Shown in pieces: positions 23,501 to 36,347 of a stretch of DNA of 64,000 nt. The notes beneath the pieces are model-generated. The model did no database searches and was not told where the DNA came from. It was given only the letters and a program-made list of their open reading frames with translations. The number at the start of each line of letters is the position of its first letter. Within the stretch, counting starts at the first letter, position 1. The position numbers were made by a program, and so were the translations under genes. This stretch comes from Narthecium ossifragum (lineage: Eukaryota; Streptophyta; Magnoliopsida; Dioscoreales; Nartheciaceae), in contig OY986969.1 of assembly GCA_963920575.1 (NCBI GenBank), positions 25,645,434 through 25,709,433 on the forward strand, in the 5' to 3' direction.

Positions 23501-25367
23501 AGTATGAATAAAGACAATGTAACTGATTTGCGGGTACATTTATCTTTGCTGTTTTAACAGATCACTGTAGAAGCGCAATTTTATCCCAACGAAATTTCAT
23601 ACCAAAAAGGGACTTCTTGGAAGTGAACCCCAAGGCAAAGTAGTTTCTCAATAGTTACCCATTGGGTTAAAAACAGTGTCAAACAATTGAATAGTGAGTA
23701 TCATAATCAGGACGTTGCATGCTATGATCATCAAAGTGCAAGCTTTCCCTCTGATAAATGCAAAAATGCACAGGATATGAAAGACGAGTGGCTAGGCCTC
23801 TATCAATTAGGTAGTCATACCAAACAACTGCAACGGTGCAACTACTGGATGTGCCTGATGAAAGGAGGAAACTCCAAATGACCCATCATAATATGTTTTT
23901 GGGATTTTTGACAATCTCTTAAATTCTTCTGCTCTAGCGGAAGCAAGTTATCCTGGACTGGAATCAAAACATTCATGTAATTAAAACAATCCAAATAGCA
24001 GAACGAAGAAACCGTTATACAGTCAGGACAATAAATTGCAAGAAACTAAAGGAAAAATTTTCATGATCATTTATCACAATTTCCTTATCTAATTCTAAGA
24101 GAAAGACTACCCATTAACAGCCAGCAGTTATACTAATTGAAGGATATGAGTGATGTGCTTAAAAAAAGCCTTATAAAACAGCTGGAGATGTAGATAGTTG
24201 TCGTCTTCTCTATTAAAAAAGCAATAAATTCTGAAAATGCGCAGACCTGAACGAATGCTAAGATCTGGAACAGTGAAGAAACAACTTGCAAAATCAGCAG
24301 CAAACGAGTTGTCACCCTGGTTTACAAGTGCAATAAAAGCTGCATCACGACAGGCATTCAAAGTGACATTTTCTTGTCCTCCAACGAGATGATGAAGGTA
24401 CCCAATGGAAGAGTTTAAGCAACTCCTGCACCTTATGTTGTCCGAAAGTGGCATCTTACAGGTTTTGATGACTTGCGTGAAGTTAGGAGACTGAAGCATT
24501 CCCAAGACAGTTCCTCTGCCTTCGCACTGATAAGATACTCTAATTTTTGGCCCCAGTCCACAAAACATAGTGGCACTTCTAGGAATTCCATGTGATGTTA
24601 AAACCTCAGCTATCGAAGTAAGGCAGATGTCGGACACTGCTGACGGAACCCCTAGGTCCCCTGATAAATTCGTGTATTGAGCAATGGACACCGCTACTAT
24701 TGCATTAATATAGCGGCAACATTTTGCTGTTTGGTTATGATCTGAACACGCAGAGGCCACCAAGGCAAAATTTGGCCAATTCAGATCCAGGGGGCAATCT
24801 GCATGAGCACAATACTAAACAAAATCAAATATAGAACATAAACCAAACCAAATAAAAGGAAGCAAGAGTCTAACTATAAATGCTAGTCATGAAACAAACC
24901 CACTTGAAGTGGGTAATATCTTCACTATAGACACAGCAGAGCATGGTTCAAGAAATGAACAAAAACTGAGATGCTATCTCTAGGTAGCAATTTTTGCTCT
25001 CCATATTGGTCAATTACGAAAATCTATGCTTTAACACGAATCTTGAATCAAAAAAGCCCAAGTGGAACAACTCAAACTGGAAATGAATACTAAGGAACCA
25101 ACCAAACAAACCCACTTCCTAAATATAGAAAGCAAAGAGAAACAACCTTGGAGATGTATATGGTACACTGTCTCACATATGGACAACTCATCCGATATAT
25201 ATTGAAGCCAAATCCCCCCTAAATTTCATGAACGAAACCATTCGACACACTTAGGCTGTTCATCAAAATGAGAGAAGAGAAGTACCTCCAGCGAGTGCAA
25301 GAAGGTGTCCGGAATCTATTATAACCGCCGCCGCAGCCACCAAGAAGCCGAGAAACGTCGCCGGCAT
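20536..25367 (-). CDS. SPARK-domain receptor-like kinase (At1g49730/At3g19300 type)
   Basis: Nine exons: 25367-25286, 24798-24247, 23449-23150, 22640-22382, 22288-22236, 22139-22072, 21601-21512, 21429-21345 and 21056-20536. They total 2,010 bases (669 residues). A signal peptide (1-25) precedes a Cys-rich SPARK ectodomain (about 28-205; motifs CCRYINA, MFCGLG and CRDAAFIAL). A Pro/Ala linker follows, then one helix (257-278) and a kinase domain from about 320. The Gly-loop is GGSGTIY (339-345), the ATP lysine K358, and Glu lies in DFRQEMKLL. The catalytic loop reads HGDIKSSN (451-458), so it is a non-RD kinase. The DFG motif reads DVG (471-473). SPARK kinases include KIN3/ARK1 of arbuscular mycorrhiza; this paralogue type is more general. 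Both catalytic aspartates remain, so activity cannot be excluded. Confidence 0.88.
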
Positions 25368-26892
25368 GGTCTGGTCGATCACTAACTAGAGTGAGAAGAG
25401 ACGGTGAGGCGTGAGATGGGGAGGCTAGAAGGGAGAGAAGAGCTCGTTCTTCTGTCCCGCGGAGGAGTTTAGTTCCAGTAGATAGTGATCTAGTCCAACC
25501 TTTGATTCGCGGATGAAGATAGAAATTGGTTGGGTGTTGGGCTATTAGCGGGTCTTTAAGTGGTTCCAAAGGTGAGCAGAAAACCGATACGTGCGAAGTC
25601 TAAAGCTCGGGTGCTCGATACGTGTGAGCGCTTAGGACAGCATAGGGGGCTGGCGTGGGACCCAAGATATCGTGAGGAAGCGGAGAGGAATTGGAATCGA
25701 ATGACTGTAGCCTAAAACAATGTTTTAACACCAGTGTGATAAGGGACTTCTTTTCACGTTCCAATTGCTGCATTTTAAATTGGAAAGCTCCGAATCAGGT
25801 GGCTCATTAGTGCTGATCATGATCTAAATTGTTATCTAAATTTTTATTTTGATGCGGTCAGGTCCGGTTAGAGAGAGTTCTGGTGGAATCCAACCAATGG
25901 TTTGAGAATTTGGGGATTCTAAATTGGGCCGCATAGGACCAACGACATATTGGGCCAGTTATATCGTGCTCCAGCTCTGCGTGTTTCTACCAGTGGGCTT
26001 CTATTGTGACGCACATCTAATGGTCCGAGGTTGACACAAACCTTCACTTTCTGACCGTGCTATCTATCATAGTAATCAAGTACTGCCACTAGATCTCGTC
26101 AATCGAGCTTGACTACTAATGACAACCATAGAGACAACGAGTTTGAATGACTGTCATCCCTCATCTCTTTATCCAACCCATAAAACACATCAATACTGGG
26201 TTAATATCAGATGACATCTGCAGACATAGTAAACGATAATAAAAAAAATTTGTCTACGATTGTGACAATGCTCCTGAAATAACATAGGATTTATTTCAAA
26301 AAACTCTAATACGATTAGACAGGTGAAATTATAAATTTACTTTTCTAATCATCTATCTTTATAATATTTGGAATAAAATTTTATTTATTGATGTACTAAA
26401 TCAATCAATCAGTATATATATACTATCGATCTGAGAACATATGTAATATACATGCTCCGATCATGATTATATATATAAATCACGACTCTAATATTTAAGA
26501 TGCTTATTGTTATCATTGAGGGTCATTTGGATTAAGATAAATATGTATAAATCTCATTTATACATTCAAATATTTTATTTATAATCTTATATAACTATCT
26601 TTAATGTCACGTAACTTTTACTTTTATCAATTATGAAAACTTATCATCCAAACGGACCCTGAGTTTTCTGATCATCTATCCTTATGATAATTAAGATGCG
26701 TATTGTCCCCTGTTCCGGCGGTACACGGAGCCTCCGGCGGCTACAAAATAGAACAGCCAACCCACAACCCACCTTTAAAGCACCAACAAGCAACAAACCC
26801 AGCTAGAAATATCTCGCCTTAGCTTCCATTTGCTTCCCTTGTTTTTTCTCCATTCTAATAACCAGTCGAGCCGAGCGGAGCGTTAGAGAGAG
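25368..26892. other. Divergent promoter region, SPARK kinase to PLC-X
   Basis: A 1.5-kb AT-rich spacer between two genes pointing away from each other. It contains a MITE at 26520-26659. The last 100 bases before 26893 are the PLC-X leader. No coding frame is convincing. Confidence 0.6.
26520..26659. mobile_element. 140-bp MITE with TGA target duplication
   Basis: The left end GGGTCATTTGGATTAAGATAA matches the complement of the right end, GGGTCCGTTTGGATGATAA. TGA flanks both sides (26517-26519 and 26660-26662). The interior is AT-rich and non-coding. Its ends resemble those of the element at 3461-3682. Confidence 0.72.
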
Positions 26893-29831
26893 ATGCGGGA
26901 TTCGTCGGCGCTATTGCTCCTCCTCCGGCTACTGATACTATGCCAACTATTCCTCCTCTCCTCCGCATTAAAGGTTTCATCTAGACTCTACTCTTCTTTC
27001 TTCTTTCAACACCTTCGTGGATCTTAATTACTAGTTGTATATGTAGATCGGCGATACGTGCGTGGCGAACATGAACTGCGTCGGCGGGCTGCATTGCGAG
27101 ACCTGCATCGCCAACGGCAACTTGCGGCCGCGGTGCACTCGGATCCAACCTTCCGATCCTAAATCCAAGGTCGATCTCTAGCTTTTAATTCCTCCGGATC
27201 TCCATAATTTGTACTATTTTCACTAGATTTCTTCTTTTTTTGGTTCTCTCTATCTCTCCTTATTCTTCTATAGGGTTTTGATTTGTTATTTGGGTTTTGG
27301 AACAGGGGGATGGGTTGCCCTTCAATAGGTACTCGTGGCTGACGACGCACAACTCGTTCGCCTTGCTGGGGCAGAGATCGCGGACCGGCATCCCGATCAT
27401 CGCGCCCACCAACCAGCAGGACTCCGTCTCCGCCCAGCTCCGAGTAATCACCTCTCTCTCTCTCTCTCTCTCATCATCATCATCATCATCATCTGGGCCA
27501 CCCCCTGAGCTTTTTGGAGCAGTTTAGCTCGTATGAATGTGGGTTGCCTAATGTGCGCAGCTTGGTGAGGATTAATTGGGTGAGGCGAGGGAAGGGAAGT
27601 GAGTGAGTGAGTGAGACGGTCAAGCGAGGATTAAGGGGACAGCCCTGCTTTGCGTGCAAGCACATAATGTATGAATTCTAGTTTAAGAAAGCTGGGTTCT
27701 ACAGTATCAAAGTCTCAAATCGATTGCTTCACGAAATGACCAATATGCCTTTCCCCGAGTTTTACGATGCACAAAATTGCTTTCCGGACATCTTCAAAAA
27801 TAAGATATTAGACCACCCTCACCTATCGACTTAAGCTTGCACCCCTGATCTGAGTGGTTAAAGATAAGAGGTCATGTATATTAGTAGCACAACATGAAAG
27901 AAGTTTCACGTTAGCGAGACTGAAAACTATCTTCAACCAGACAACTTGGTCTGAGCGTATGATCTAGCCAGTTAGTGGTTCCGTCGACTGATGTTCTTGC
28001 GGGTCTTTTATATTGCTGTCTAAGAAAGTAGCAATTGGAGATAAGCATCTGGATTCATTTCTTGTATCTATTATATTCTCCTTGGAATTCTTTATTTCTT
28101 TAGTTGAAACCAAAATGCATGTGCTGATGACCCCTTTGTAGTAGTCTGTCTATAAAAGAGCATATGTTGCATGCCATGAACATGTCGGTGACTCGGTGTA
28201 TTATGCTAGCATAAACATGTCTTTGGTAATTGGTATACATTATGCTTCACGTTGACCGCTCCTTACTTAATCAAGCTCATTTCTAGGTATAAAATTAAAC
28301 ATGAAATTGATTTGTACAATTGTACTCTAATATCTGCTTGAACTAATGAACAGTTGCTCTGGAGCTTCTTAAATTACCCAAGTCACTTCATAGATGATCT
28401 TTATATATTATGCTTCATCTTCACGTGAGTAACCTTTCTTGATGATTCCTACTGTGGACATTGGATGCAGAATGGTGTTAGAGGCTTAATGCTGGATATG
28501 TATGACTTCGAGAATGACATCTGGTTGTGCCACTCCTTTGGTGGCAACTGTTACAACTTCACTGCCTTTGTGAGTCTTCTTCATCTCTAACTTTCCCAGT
28601 TCTTTGCTTTAGAGATCGATCCTCGTGCCAATGCTGATCGGTGCTATTTTATTTTTACACCAACCATTGAATCAGCAACCTGCCATTAATGTACTCAAAG
28701 AGCTACAGTCATTCCTCGAAGCAAATCCTTCAGAGGTCATCACCATATTCATCGAAGACTATGTCAAGTCCCCAAACGGACTCACCAAGGTCTTCAACGC
28801 TGCAGGCCTGATGAAGTATTGGTTTCCAGTGTCCAGGATGCCCAAGAATGGTGGTGACTGGCCTTTGCTCAGCGACATGATCAGCAAGAACCAACGCCTC
28901 CTGGTCTTCACCTCAAAGTCAGCCAAGGAGGCCTCAGAGGGCATTGCCTATGAGTGGAAGTACATAGTCGAAAACCAATGTAAGAAAGAAGCCATCATAA
29001 TTCATACAGACATGAAACATTACTCATATATATAATTTTGTTATCTTTACCAATTTGCAGATGGTGATGGTGGGATGAAAGCTGGTTCATGTCCTAACAG
29101 GGCGGAGTCTTCGCCTATGAACACACTATCGAAGTCGCTCGTGCTCATGAACTATTTCCGGGACTTGCCGGATTTTGCGACGGCTTGCAAGCATAATTCA
29201 GCTCCACTAGTAAGCATGCTGAATACCTGCCACAAATTTTCGGCGAACAGGTGGCCCAACTTTATTGCTGTAGATTTCTATAAGGTGCGACTACATTCAA
29301 ATCTGTTACTGATGATCTCATAGCTATTTCGGAAGCATCCTTTGTTACCCTGATTTTTCGACAAGATTATTATGTGATAAGCATGTCTGTTCTTTATTTG
29401 ATGCAGAGAAGCGATGGAGGCGGAGCTCCAGAAGCCACGGATATCGCCAATGGACACCTAGTTTGTGGGTGCGACAACATTGCCTACTGCAAGGTCCGAT
29501 GAGAATTCCATCCTAGATCCTAGCTATTTAATCTATCTTTGAGTTCTGCTCAAACAAATACATAGTGATTAGGAGGAGATATTTTTCGATCAACATTTTA
29601 TGTACTCCATTGTTGTTTTTAGATCAATCAATCTTATATTATGTCTGATTTTAACAGGTAAACGCCAGCTATGGAACCTGTTTTGTGCCGCCTGAAGCTA
29701 GAGCTGTTGATGTATCTCCATCAAGCCCAGTAACTGAGAAAACATCACAAGCTTCGAGGCTCTCAGTGTGGTCTCTACATTCCTTGTCATTTGAAACGGT
29801 GTTAACAGCTGCAATCTTGTGCAGCTTATAG
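26893..29831 (+). CDS. PI-PLC X-domain-containing protein (At5g67130 type)
   Basis: Eight exons: 26893-26973, 27047-27169, 27306-27443, 28471-28569, 28676-28979, 29061-29284, 29407-29493 and 29658-29831. They give 409 residues. A Leu-rich signal peptide (1-25) is followed by a short Cys-rich segment. The PLC-X-like TIM-barrel has WLTTHNSF (79-86, first catalytic His at 83) and GLMLDMYDF followed by LCHSF (second His at 135). The C-terminus ends in a Ser-rich stretch and a short hydrophobic tail ([10 protein letters not shown]), compatible with a GPI signal, which known relatives have. These plant proteins lack the C2 and EF-hand parts of true PLCs and their substrate is not established. The first intron splits right after the signal peptide. 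Exon 5 to exon 6 joins inside the Tyr codon of YGDGG. Confidence 0.92.
27451..27492. repeat. (CT)n and (CAT)n microsatellites in PLC-X intron 3
   Basis: A run of CT dinucleotides is directly followed by a run of CAT trinucleotides at the start of intron 3 of the PLC-X gene. Confidence 0.8.
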
Positions 29832-29981
29832 ACAGACATTTGAAAAAATGAAAAAAAGGAAAAAAAAATTGGGACCCTATGAGAAGTCCCCAATAATTAG
29901 AATGACCCAATCCAACAACGCTTCTTGAGACTTAACCTTACTTAATGATACTACTAAGAAATGTTTGCTATTAGATTTGAT

Positions 29982-30177
29982 AGAGGTGCGCCAGGCTCGT
30001 GCAGTAGTGCAACGCACGAGCGACGCTCGACGGCCCCGATAGCAAGCTACCGTGATGGGCCATCCCCCACAACAAATTAATTTAATATCATAGTAGGCCG
30101 ATGGCCCACGTATCAGATATTAAACTGATAAGAACAGATACTACACTTGATCTTAGCCAAAAGGCCGAGAAAGGTAT
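29982..30177 (-). ncRNA. U2: U2 spliceosomal snRNA
   Basis: The minus strand from 30177 reads ATACCTTTCTCGGCCTTTTG, the highly conserved U2 5' end. The branchpoint-recognition sequence GTAGTA is at RNA positions 34-39 (genomic 30144-30139). Stem-loop IIb (GTGGGCC ATC GGCCTAC) follows. The Sm site reads AATTTGTTG rather than the common run of five or six U; this is close to the AAUUUGUGG Sm site of U1, so binding is still plausible. The 3' part ends in a GC-rich stem (GCACTACTGCACGAGCCTGG). Length of about 196 nt matches plant U2. The 3' end is set by length and by a 3' box-like AGTAGTA about 25 bases downstream, and could be off by a few bases. With its promoter intact it looks like a functional gene, tail to tail with PLC-X. 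Confidence 0.95.
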
Positions 30178-30202
30178 GATTTGCTCGATTGCTGGTCCCC
30201 TT

Positions 30203-30254
30203 CTTTTATAGGCGCTTCACCGACTCCTGCTTTGTACCATAGTCGATGTGGGAC
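30203..30254 (-). promoter_or_regulatory. USE and TATA box of the U2 gene
   Basis: The plant upstream sequence element GTCCCACATCG lies at 30254-30244 and the TATA box CTATAAAAG at 30211-30203. The TATA lies about 30 bases before the U2 start. USE and TATA are 32 bases apart, which is the Pol II-type spacing in plants (Pol III genes such as U6 have about ten fewer). Confidence 0.9.
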
Positions 30255-31579
30255 TAAAGCTATTAGTATCAATGGGTCGAGCCGGCGTTCTGCGCTATTT
30301 GACTCGAACAAAACTCTGTCAATTTAGGTCAAGTAATCGATCTGGGTCCGATATTACTTATCTAACAGGTGTCCGACCCGATCCGTTATAACCAGTTTGT
30401 TAACAAAGTTGGGTTGGATCAGGCTGCGTTAATCTGTTCATCCATTTTATAGACAGCAGACGCTTATCTAATTTCTTTGAGATCTATATACAAAGCCTAA
30501 TAGTTTTAATTCTATTAATTCTGGAAATGATCCATAAGTATGGGCGACCCAAACCAAAAAGAATATCTGGTAATAAAAATACTACAAAGAACATAAGCAC
30601 CGATGGCAGCAAACTCAACAGGTCGATCACATACGGACTTCTAGTCTAGAATTATATAGTGCAAGTCAATCGATGTTTAGTTCAACCAGAAATCACTGAT
30701 TATACTCGTCTTTTCCGGTTCGACCTGTTTGTAACATGAAAACGAACAAAATGCAATGAACCAACTAATTAGATACCAACATTTTGCAACTGCTCTCCTG
30801 AACTCCCATATCAGAAGAGACGGTTTCATCGGTAATAAGGACAAGTTTAGCTTCAGATTCGTTTTGCCATTCAATTTGTATCTATAGTCATCAAAAACAA
30901 TTTTGTACACAAATTATGCACGGTTTCAAAGAATGTTCTACAACTGTTCAGTATGGAAAATTGGAAAGGTAATGACAACCTCGTATGGCTTCAATAATTT
31001 AAAAACTTCAGAAAACTTTGTCTCCTGTTGTATACTGCAAGATGATGCAGCAGTCAGCTCATGACTTGTCAGGTTTTTTGCAGGGAGATGCATCGGATTG
31101 ACAATCCAAATTTGCATTTCTGTAAGGTGCTCTATGGGTGAAATCTGTAAGAGGCAATCAAAAGGGGGCTTGAAAAACCTGCTACTTGATTGACGACGCT
31201 ACACAACTTCAGATACTACAGTAAATCTCTTCAACAGCAAACTAGTGCCTGAATGCTGTCATAGAAGTGCTGGATGCATGAAATAACCACTAACCGAATC
31301 CCCTTAGATAGCACTGAAAGATCAATCTCCTCACATTATGTCATCTTCAAACATCATGAGAGTCTTTCGATGCAAGCTGAGTTCTATCATCAACACCAAA
31401 TCGGCATGAACACTTGTCGGGTTTGATTGGCAATACCTGCCTCCCACTACAAGCAGCACTTGTTCTGTGAAGTTCATATGGAGTGTAGTACTGGGCTGGA
31501 TTTCCCCTCTGGTGAGTGAATAGAAGATCTCAGTCATGGCACACACTAAATTTGATTCTCTTCTCAAGTGTGAACATGA
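30255..31579. other. Spacer upstream of U2 and 3' region of MIP3
   Basis: AT-rich, with only short chance frames. The right part, perhaps from 31000, should be the MIP3 3' UTR. Nothing else is recognised. Confidence 0.55.
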
Positions 31580-34500
31580 TCAAATGTAGCTAGACGATCC
31601 CAAGAGCAATTCAAACATGTCGTCTGGAGTTAGAAGAGTTGTACCACCCAAAATAAACTCTGTATCAGGTCGACTACTTTCTGAAATCGCTTCCATGACT
31701 TCATAAACCTAGTAAGATGTTCAATATAACTATTTCAAGGCAACACTTCTTCCAGAGAGTAGAAACAAAAAGCAAAGGAAATTCTGAAGAAAGAAAAACA
31801 GATAAAACATAATTAAGAATTGACCGATTCACATTTTCTACTACAGATGGTCAGTGCTGATGCAAAATGCATATCTCAAACTGGAGTAAAACGACATCTG
31901 CTTAACTTTCCAATTCAGAAAGTTCAACGAGAAAACGTAAATAAATGATGCAGATTCTGACAAAGTGAGTCTCCACTAGGCCCTTTATACAATAACAAGC
32001 TCTCGTTTACTGCAGCTTCCCGTAGGAGTGACTAGCACTTTCACTCTAACTAGGTTTCCTACCACACTACTCTCCTACCTTTATCTGTTATAAATGGTCA
32101 ATGCTGATGAAGACAAAATGCATATCGCATCTAAAAATTCACTTTCTAGTTTCTATAGTTCAACTAGAAAACCTAAGAATTTTTGCCAAATTGAGTCTCT
32201 GGTAGGCCCTTCACATAATTCAGCAAATTCACATTCACCACAGGATCCATTCTTGGCCCGATTAAAGCACTTTGCTTGGCAGGAAATACCTCGATTCTAC
32301 AGAAAAATCATAAAATAGAGCATTAGAGTTCCTACCTCAACATTGCTGATGCCGCCCACCACAAAAATTAAAAGGACACTTTGATCACCAAGACTTGGTT
32401 TTGCCTGAAAACAAAACTTCTTGAGCGTTAGAGCAGCAATGCATAACATCAGAATACGTAGAAGCTAGAGGCAGAAGACAAACCTGGCCAAGGCCGAATC
32501 TACCAAACCCACTTTTAAGGAAGCGGCCAACTGCCGAGGAGTGGTACTGAAGTCCAGGTATCTCATACTTTGCCAGCACAGTGGTAAGGAGCTTATAAAG
32601 CAACCCCTTTCTCTCGCCGCTAAAATTGTTTTCAGGGGATATTAGCCCTTCTCTGAAAGTTGTGTTTCTCCGCTTCAGACTGGATAATTTGTGGAAGAAC
32701 TTGAAAAGGTGATCCACTCTATCTCGCAACTCCAACTTAAGCTGCATGTCTCCGTAGTTTTTTCCAGCTGTTTGATCCGTGTCTTCATCATCCCAGCTAC
32801 CCCATTGATCATCAAAGTCATCTACATTAAATGTCTCAGAAAAAGCCTCCGCTTGTTCTGCAGGCTCTCCCTTTTTCGCGTGAGCTTCAAGGTCTTTCTC
32901 AAGACCATGGAGAAACTGAAACTTTGCAGATGCCGGCTTTTCAACTATGGCATCCACTACAGCTTCTTTAAGGGAATGCTCCTCTTCCCAAGAAAAAGGG
33001 CTGCTAGATCCAGATGTTGGGAAATTTTCACCTGCCAAAATATATCCAGTCATTGACAGAAGAAGTGCATCTTGCAATGAGAGAAGACTTTGGGATGATT
33101 CTCTGCTTTTATGTTGTTCATAAGATCTCGATAAAACACTGGTATTGATGAAATCACGAATTTGACTCGAAATATTCTGGCTAGTGTCCATAGAACTAAC
33201 ATTCAGTATCCTTTCAGCACTCAAAAATGCATTCCAACGGGAACTGTGAGGCTCAGTCAGTGCAATTTCAGCAGCCAATGCCAACTGAATAATCCATCTA
33301 TTTCTGATTAAAGATGACTGATTCGTAGACAGCCTTCCAACCAGGGCATGAAGCTCTGATGCAATATTTAAACCCATACGGCCTTTGACATTTAGAAGAA
33401 TTTTATCTTGCTTCAAAGCATCCAATAGCCAGCTCTTAATTAACATAGCCCCTTCTTTGGCTTTTCTCACAAGTAATGCTTCGAGTTCATTACCTCCTAA
33501 ATAACTGGATGGAAAGGACCCACTCCACAAGTTCAAGTCATATTCAGAAGCGCAATTGTCCATCTTTTCAGACTGATCCGCCAGCTCACCTGTCTCAGAA
33601 ACAACTTTTGCAGCAGTCCAGCCTGATAGAAAAGCTGAGATGCTTTCAGACATCTGAGTACCGTTCATTGGGGGCTCCTCTTTGCTGAAAATTGTACCAA
33701 CAGGCACTCTTACATCAATCAGAGGATGTAGGACATTAGATCGAGAGAGATTGCTTGGAACCTGTGAGCTTTTGACAGACAAAGCAGATATGGTTCTTTT
33801 CTGACGTGGCAGGGAGGACAGAATTCGCTCGACTAAAGAATCTCCATGGCAGCAGGGAGTAAGCAGATCAAGTGTGCGGTCAATAAGAAGTAAGCCAGCT
33901 GTTCTTTTATTACGGCGGCCTACATCATATAGACTCGACATATCTGTCAAAATCTTGCCAACAACTTTTGATAAATCACCCAGGGAAAATATTTCCATCT
34001 TTAGGTCCATCTACAAGTTTTTCAAAAACAATAGGGAAAAATTCACAGAAGAGCAATAATATGAAGTTAGCATGATAAATGGATGATGCAGTAAGCAGTA
34101 CCTTGGCAGCCAGATGGTAAAGGAAATGTGCAGTCAATGTCGCTCCTGGAGGAATATCCTCAACATCTGAAGTCATTCCAGAGTAAATAGAGGGAAAACC
34201 AGGGCTAAGTGCATCTTCATTCTTGTTCGACAAGCATGCTTCTGCAACTGTTCCTTCTGAAGGCAACACAAAAACTCTAGGTGAAAGAGGACAGAAGACC
34301 ATTGGAAAATGCAGCACAGTAACAAGCAATCTCGTACTCCTATCGTCTGCTTCAGTAGAACTGGCCATTTCATCATCATGACTGGAACTTGCTTCAACTC
34401 TAGGATCATGACTAACACGAGAAGCAAAGTCTGACCACCCATCACCTTCTCCAGCAAATGCTTCCTGGTCATTGCCATCTGCTGACCGTCTGATACTGTG

Positions 34501-36347
34501 ATGTTGCAAAGGAAAGCCTTTTTTCTCAGGCTTTCTCGTGAGCTCTTCATAGTCTTGGACAAGCAAGGACTCATATTCGTGAAAAGCATCCGGTCCCAGA
34601 GGCGAATCAATGTATGCAGAGTGACCTATCTGTGATATGAAGAGAATATAACAATAAATAGACCACAATTTAGGGAGACAATGCACAAGATATTGGAGGA
34701 GAATGGTACTCAAGGTTTTGCACTGAAGGCTTTGCAAACATGTTGGGATAAGGATATAAATAGTAAACTCTCTTTGTTAGCTGTTCAGAGTTGCATTGTA
34801 GAAAGATGCATAACAGCAGTGAGCTTAAGTAACCTATCAGGAAAGAAATTTAGGTATCGCTCCTAAATAAAGTTTTTAATGAACAAGAACAAAACTTCAT
34901 GTGCCACGTTGATATTCAAATTGCAGCCTTTCTGTACACAATGCATCAGGAGTAGGACAGATGGAAGAAGAAATTTTGTTTGGTATATAACGCTTTAGTT
35001 GTGGCAAAAGATAGCTGAGGCAATAAGATCGCATGCAACACACCGTGTAGTATTCTGTGTTCACTAGTGCACCTCTATGTGAGATGAGATGGTAGAAGTG
35101 GGGTAGGAAGCAACAAGTAGAGTAGTAGGAGCATTCAAGAGAGCCCCTCGATCAAAATTACGTGACAACGCAGAGCATGGCATACAAATATACTACGAAG
35201 CTTCCTTCTAACTCCAACTAGAAAGTGCTTAGAAATTTGTTTTAGCTTATACTTGCAACCTTTTGTCCCTGACGAATGTTGCAAATAACGAGACATAGGG
35301 AAAGAATTTTTTCAGCATACTCAAAGATACGGTGCTGTGAATCACCTCTGAAATAGATGTAAATATGGTGCAATGAAGAACAGTTGGATGGGTACCCAGG
35401 CAGCGCAATATATACCGATGTGCATCACTTAGAAGGCGTGATGTGATAACCACAACCTTCTTCACAGGATCTGTAAAACTTGAGTTCCAATCTGCGGACT
35501 ACGAAACAAATAATAAGAAAAAGAATGTGAGTTTATCAACAATGATGCAAAAAGCAGCCGGTCACGAGAGGCGTATAAAACATTAGCTGAGCTGATGACA
35601 ACTAGAAATTGATCAAAAGAAGAAAAGGCCCCAATGCAAAGGAAAACAGTCGATGAAAGCATTTATCGATGCAGAGCCCATTGGTAAAATTAATATCATT
35701 CTCAGCTAAAAGAGATAAAAATTGAGTAAAAATTATGAACCCACTTATAAATAGAGTAAACCTAATAGTTAAAACAATCAAATGAACAAATAACCATTGC
35801 CTCAAAATTAATCTTAATAAGCAGCCCCCTGAGAGAGAGAGAAAAGCCGTAATTTGAGTCGATTACTCATGTAAGAAACGCATCAAGTATCTAAGGAGAA
35901 GAAAGAAGATACATACAATGTCAAGAGGCGACACATTCTCCAAGCTGCAAACCGCACGCACTCCGAGTTCTAGTAACAACGGGAACGCTCCAATAAACTT
36001 AAATGCCTCCAAACAACCAGCATCTATATAGAGAAGGGAATCCACAAGCTCATCCGAAATCTGGAAAACAAAAACGGATTAAAGAAGGATAAAGCTCAAA
36101 CCATATTATTCAAGAAGATGACTCGCCACAATTCGTAATATTTTGAATCCAAGAATTCTCGTCCCCATCTAATCTGATACAAAAAAATTTAGCTAATGCC
36201 CTAATGCGTTGGTCATCTTGGTCTCCACGAGATCCATACGCTTGGGACTGAATTCTCGAACGATTGCGATGAATGAAGAGGGCAAGAGGGGGCATTCACC
36301 TGGCGAATCGAGTCCAAACAAGATCCAATCACATCGACGGAAGCCAT
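31580..36347 (-). CDS. MIP3: MIP3-like Sec1 family protein (SCFD2 type)
   Basis: Seven exons: 36347-36300, 36060-35917, 35498-35346, 34629-34102, 34010-32484, 32404-32336 and 31708-31580. They give 865 residues. The N-terminus (MASVDVIGSCLDSIRQ, then LLYIDAGCLEAF) and segments such as KKVVVITSRLLSDAHRYILR and DSPLGPDAFHEYESLLVQDY match Arabidopsis MIP3, a Sec1/Munc18-family protein. MIP3 works with MAG2 and other tethering factors in retrograde Golgi-to-ER transport and storage-protein export from the ER. The large exon 5 carries the Sec1 core, including LLLIDRTLDLLTPCCHGDSLVERILSS in part, and an acidic insert (DDQWGSWDDEDTD). The ending GGTTLLTPDDMFELLL is a typical Sec1 C-terminus. Phases agree at all junctions. 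Assignment of function is by family. Confidence 0.92.

Noticed and set aside
27850..27930. CTGAGTGGTTAAAG, a tRNA A-box-like phrase in PLC-X intron 3
   Set aside because: No matching B box or poly-A tail; not enough for a SINE.
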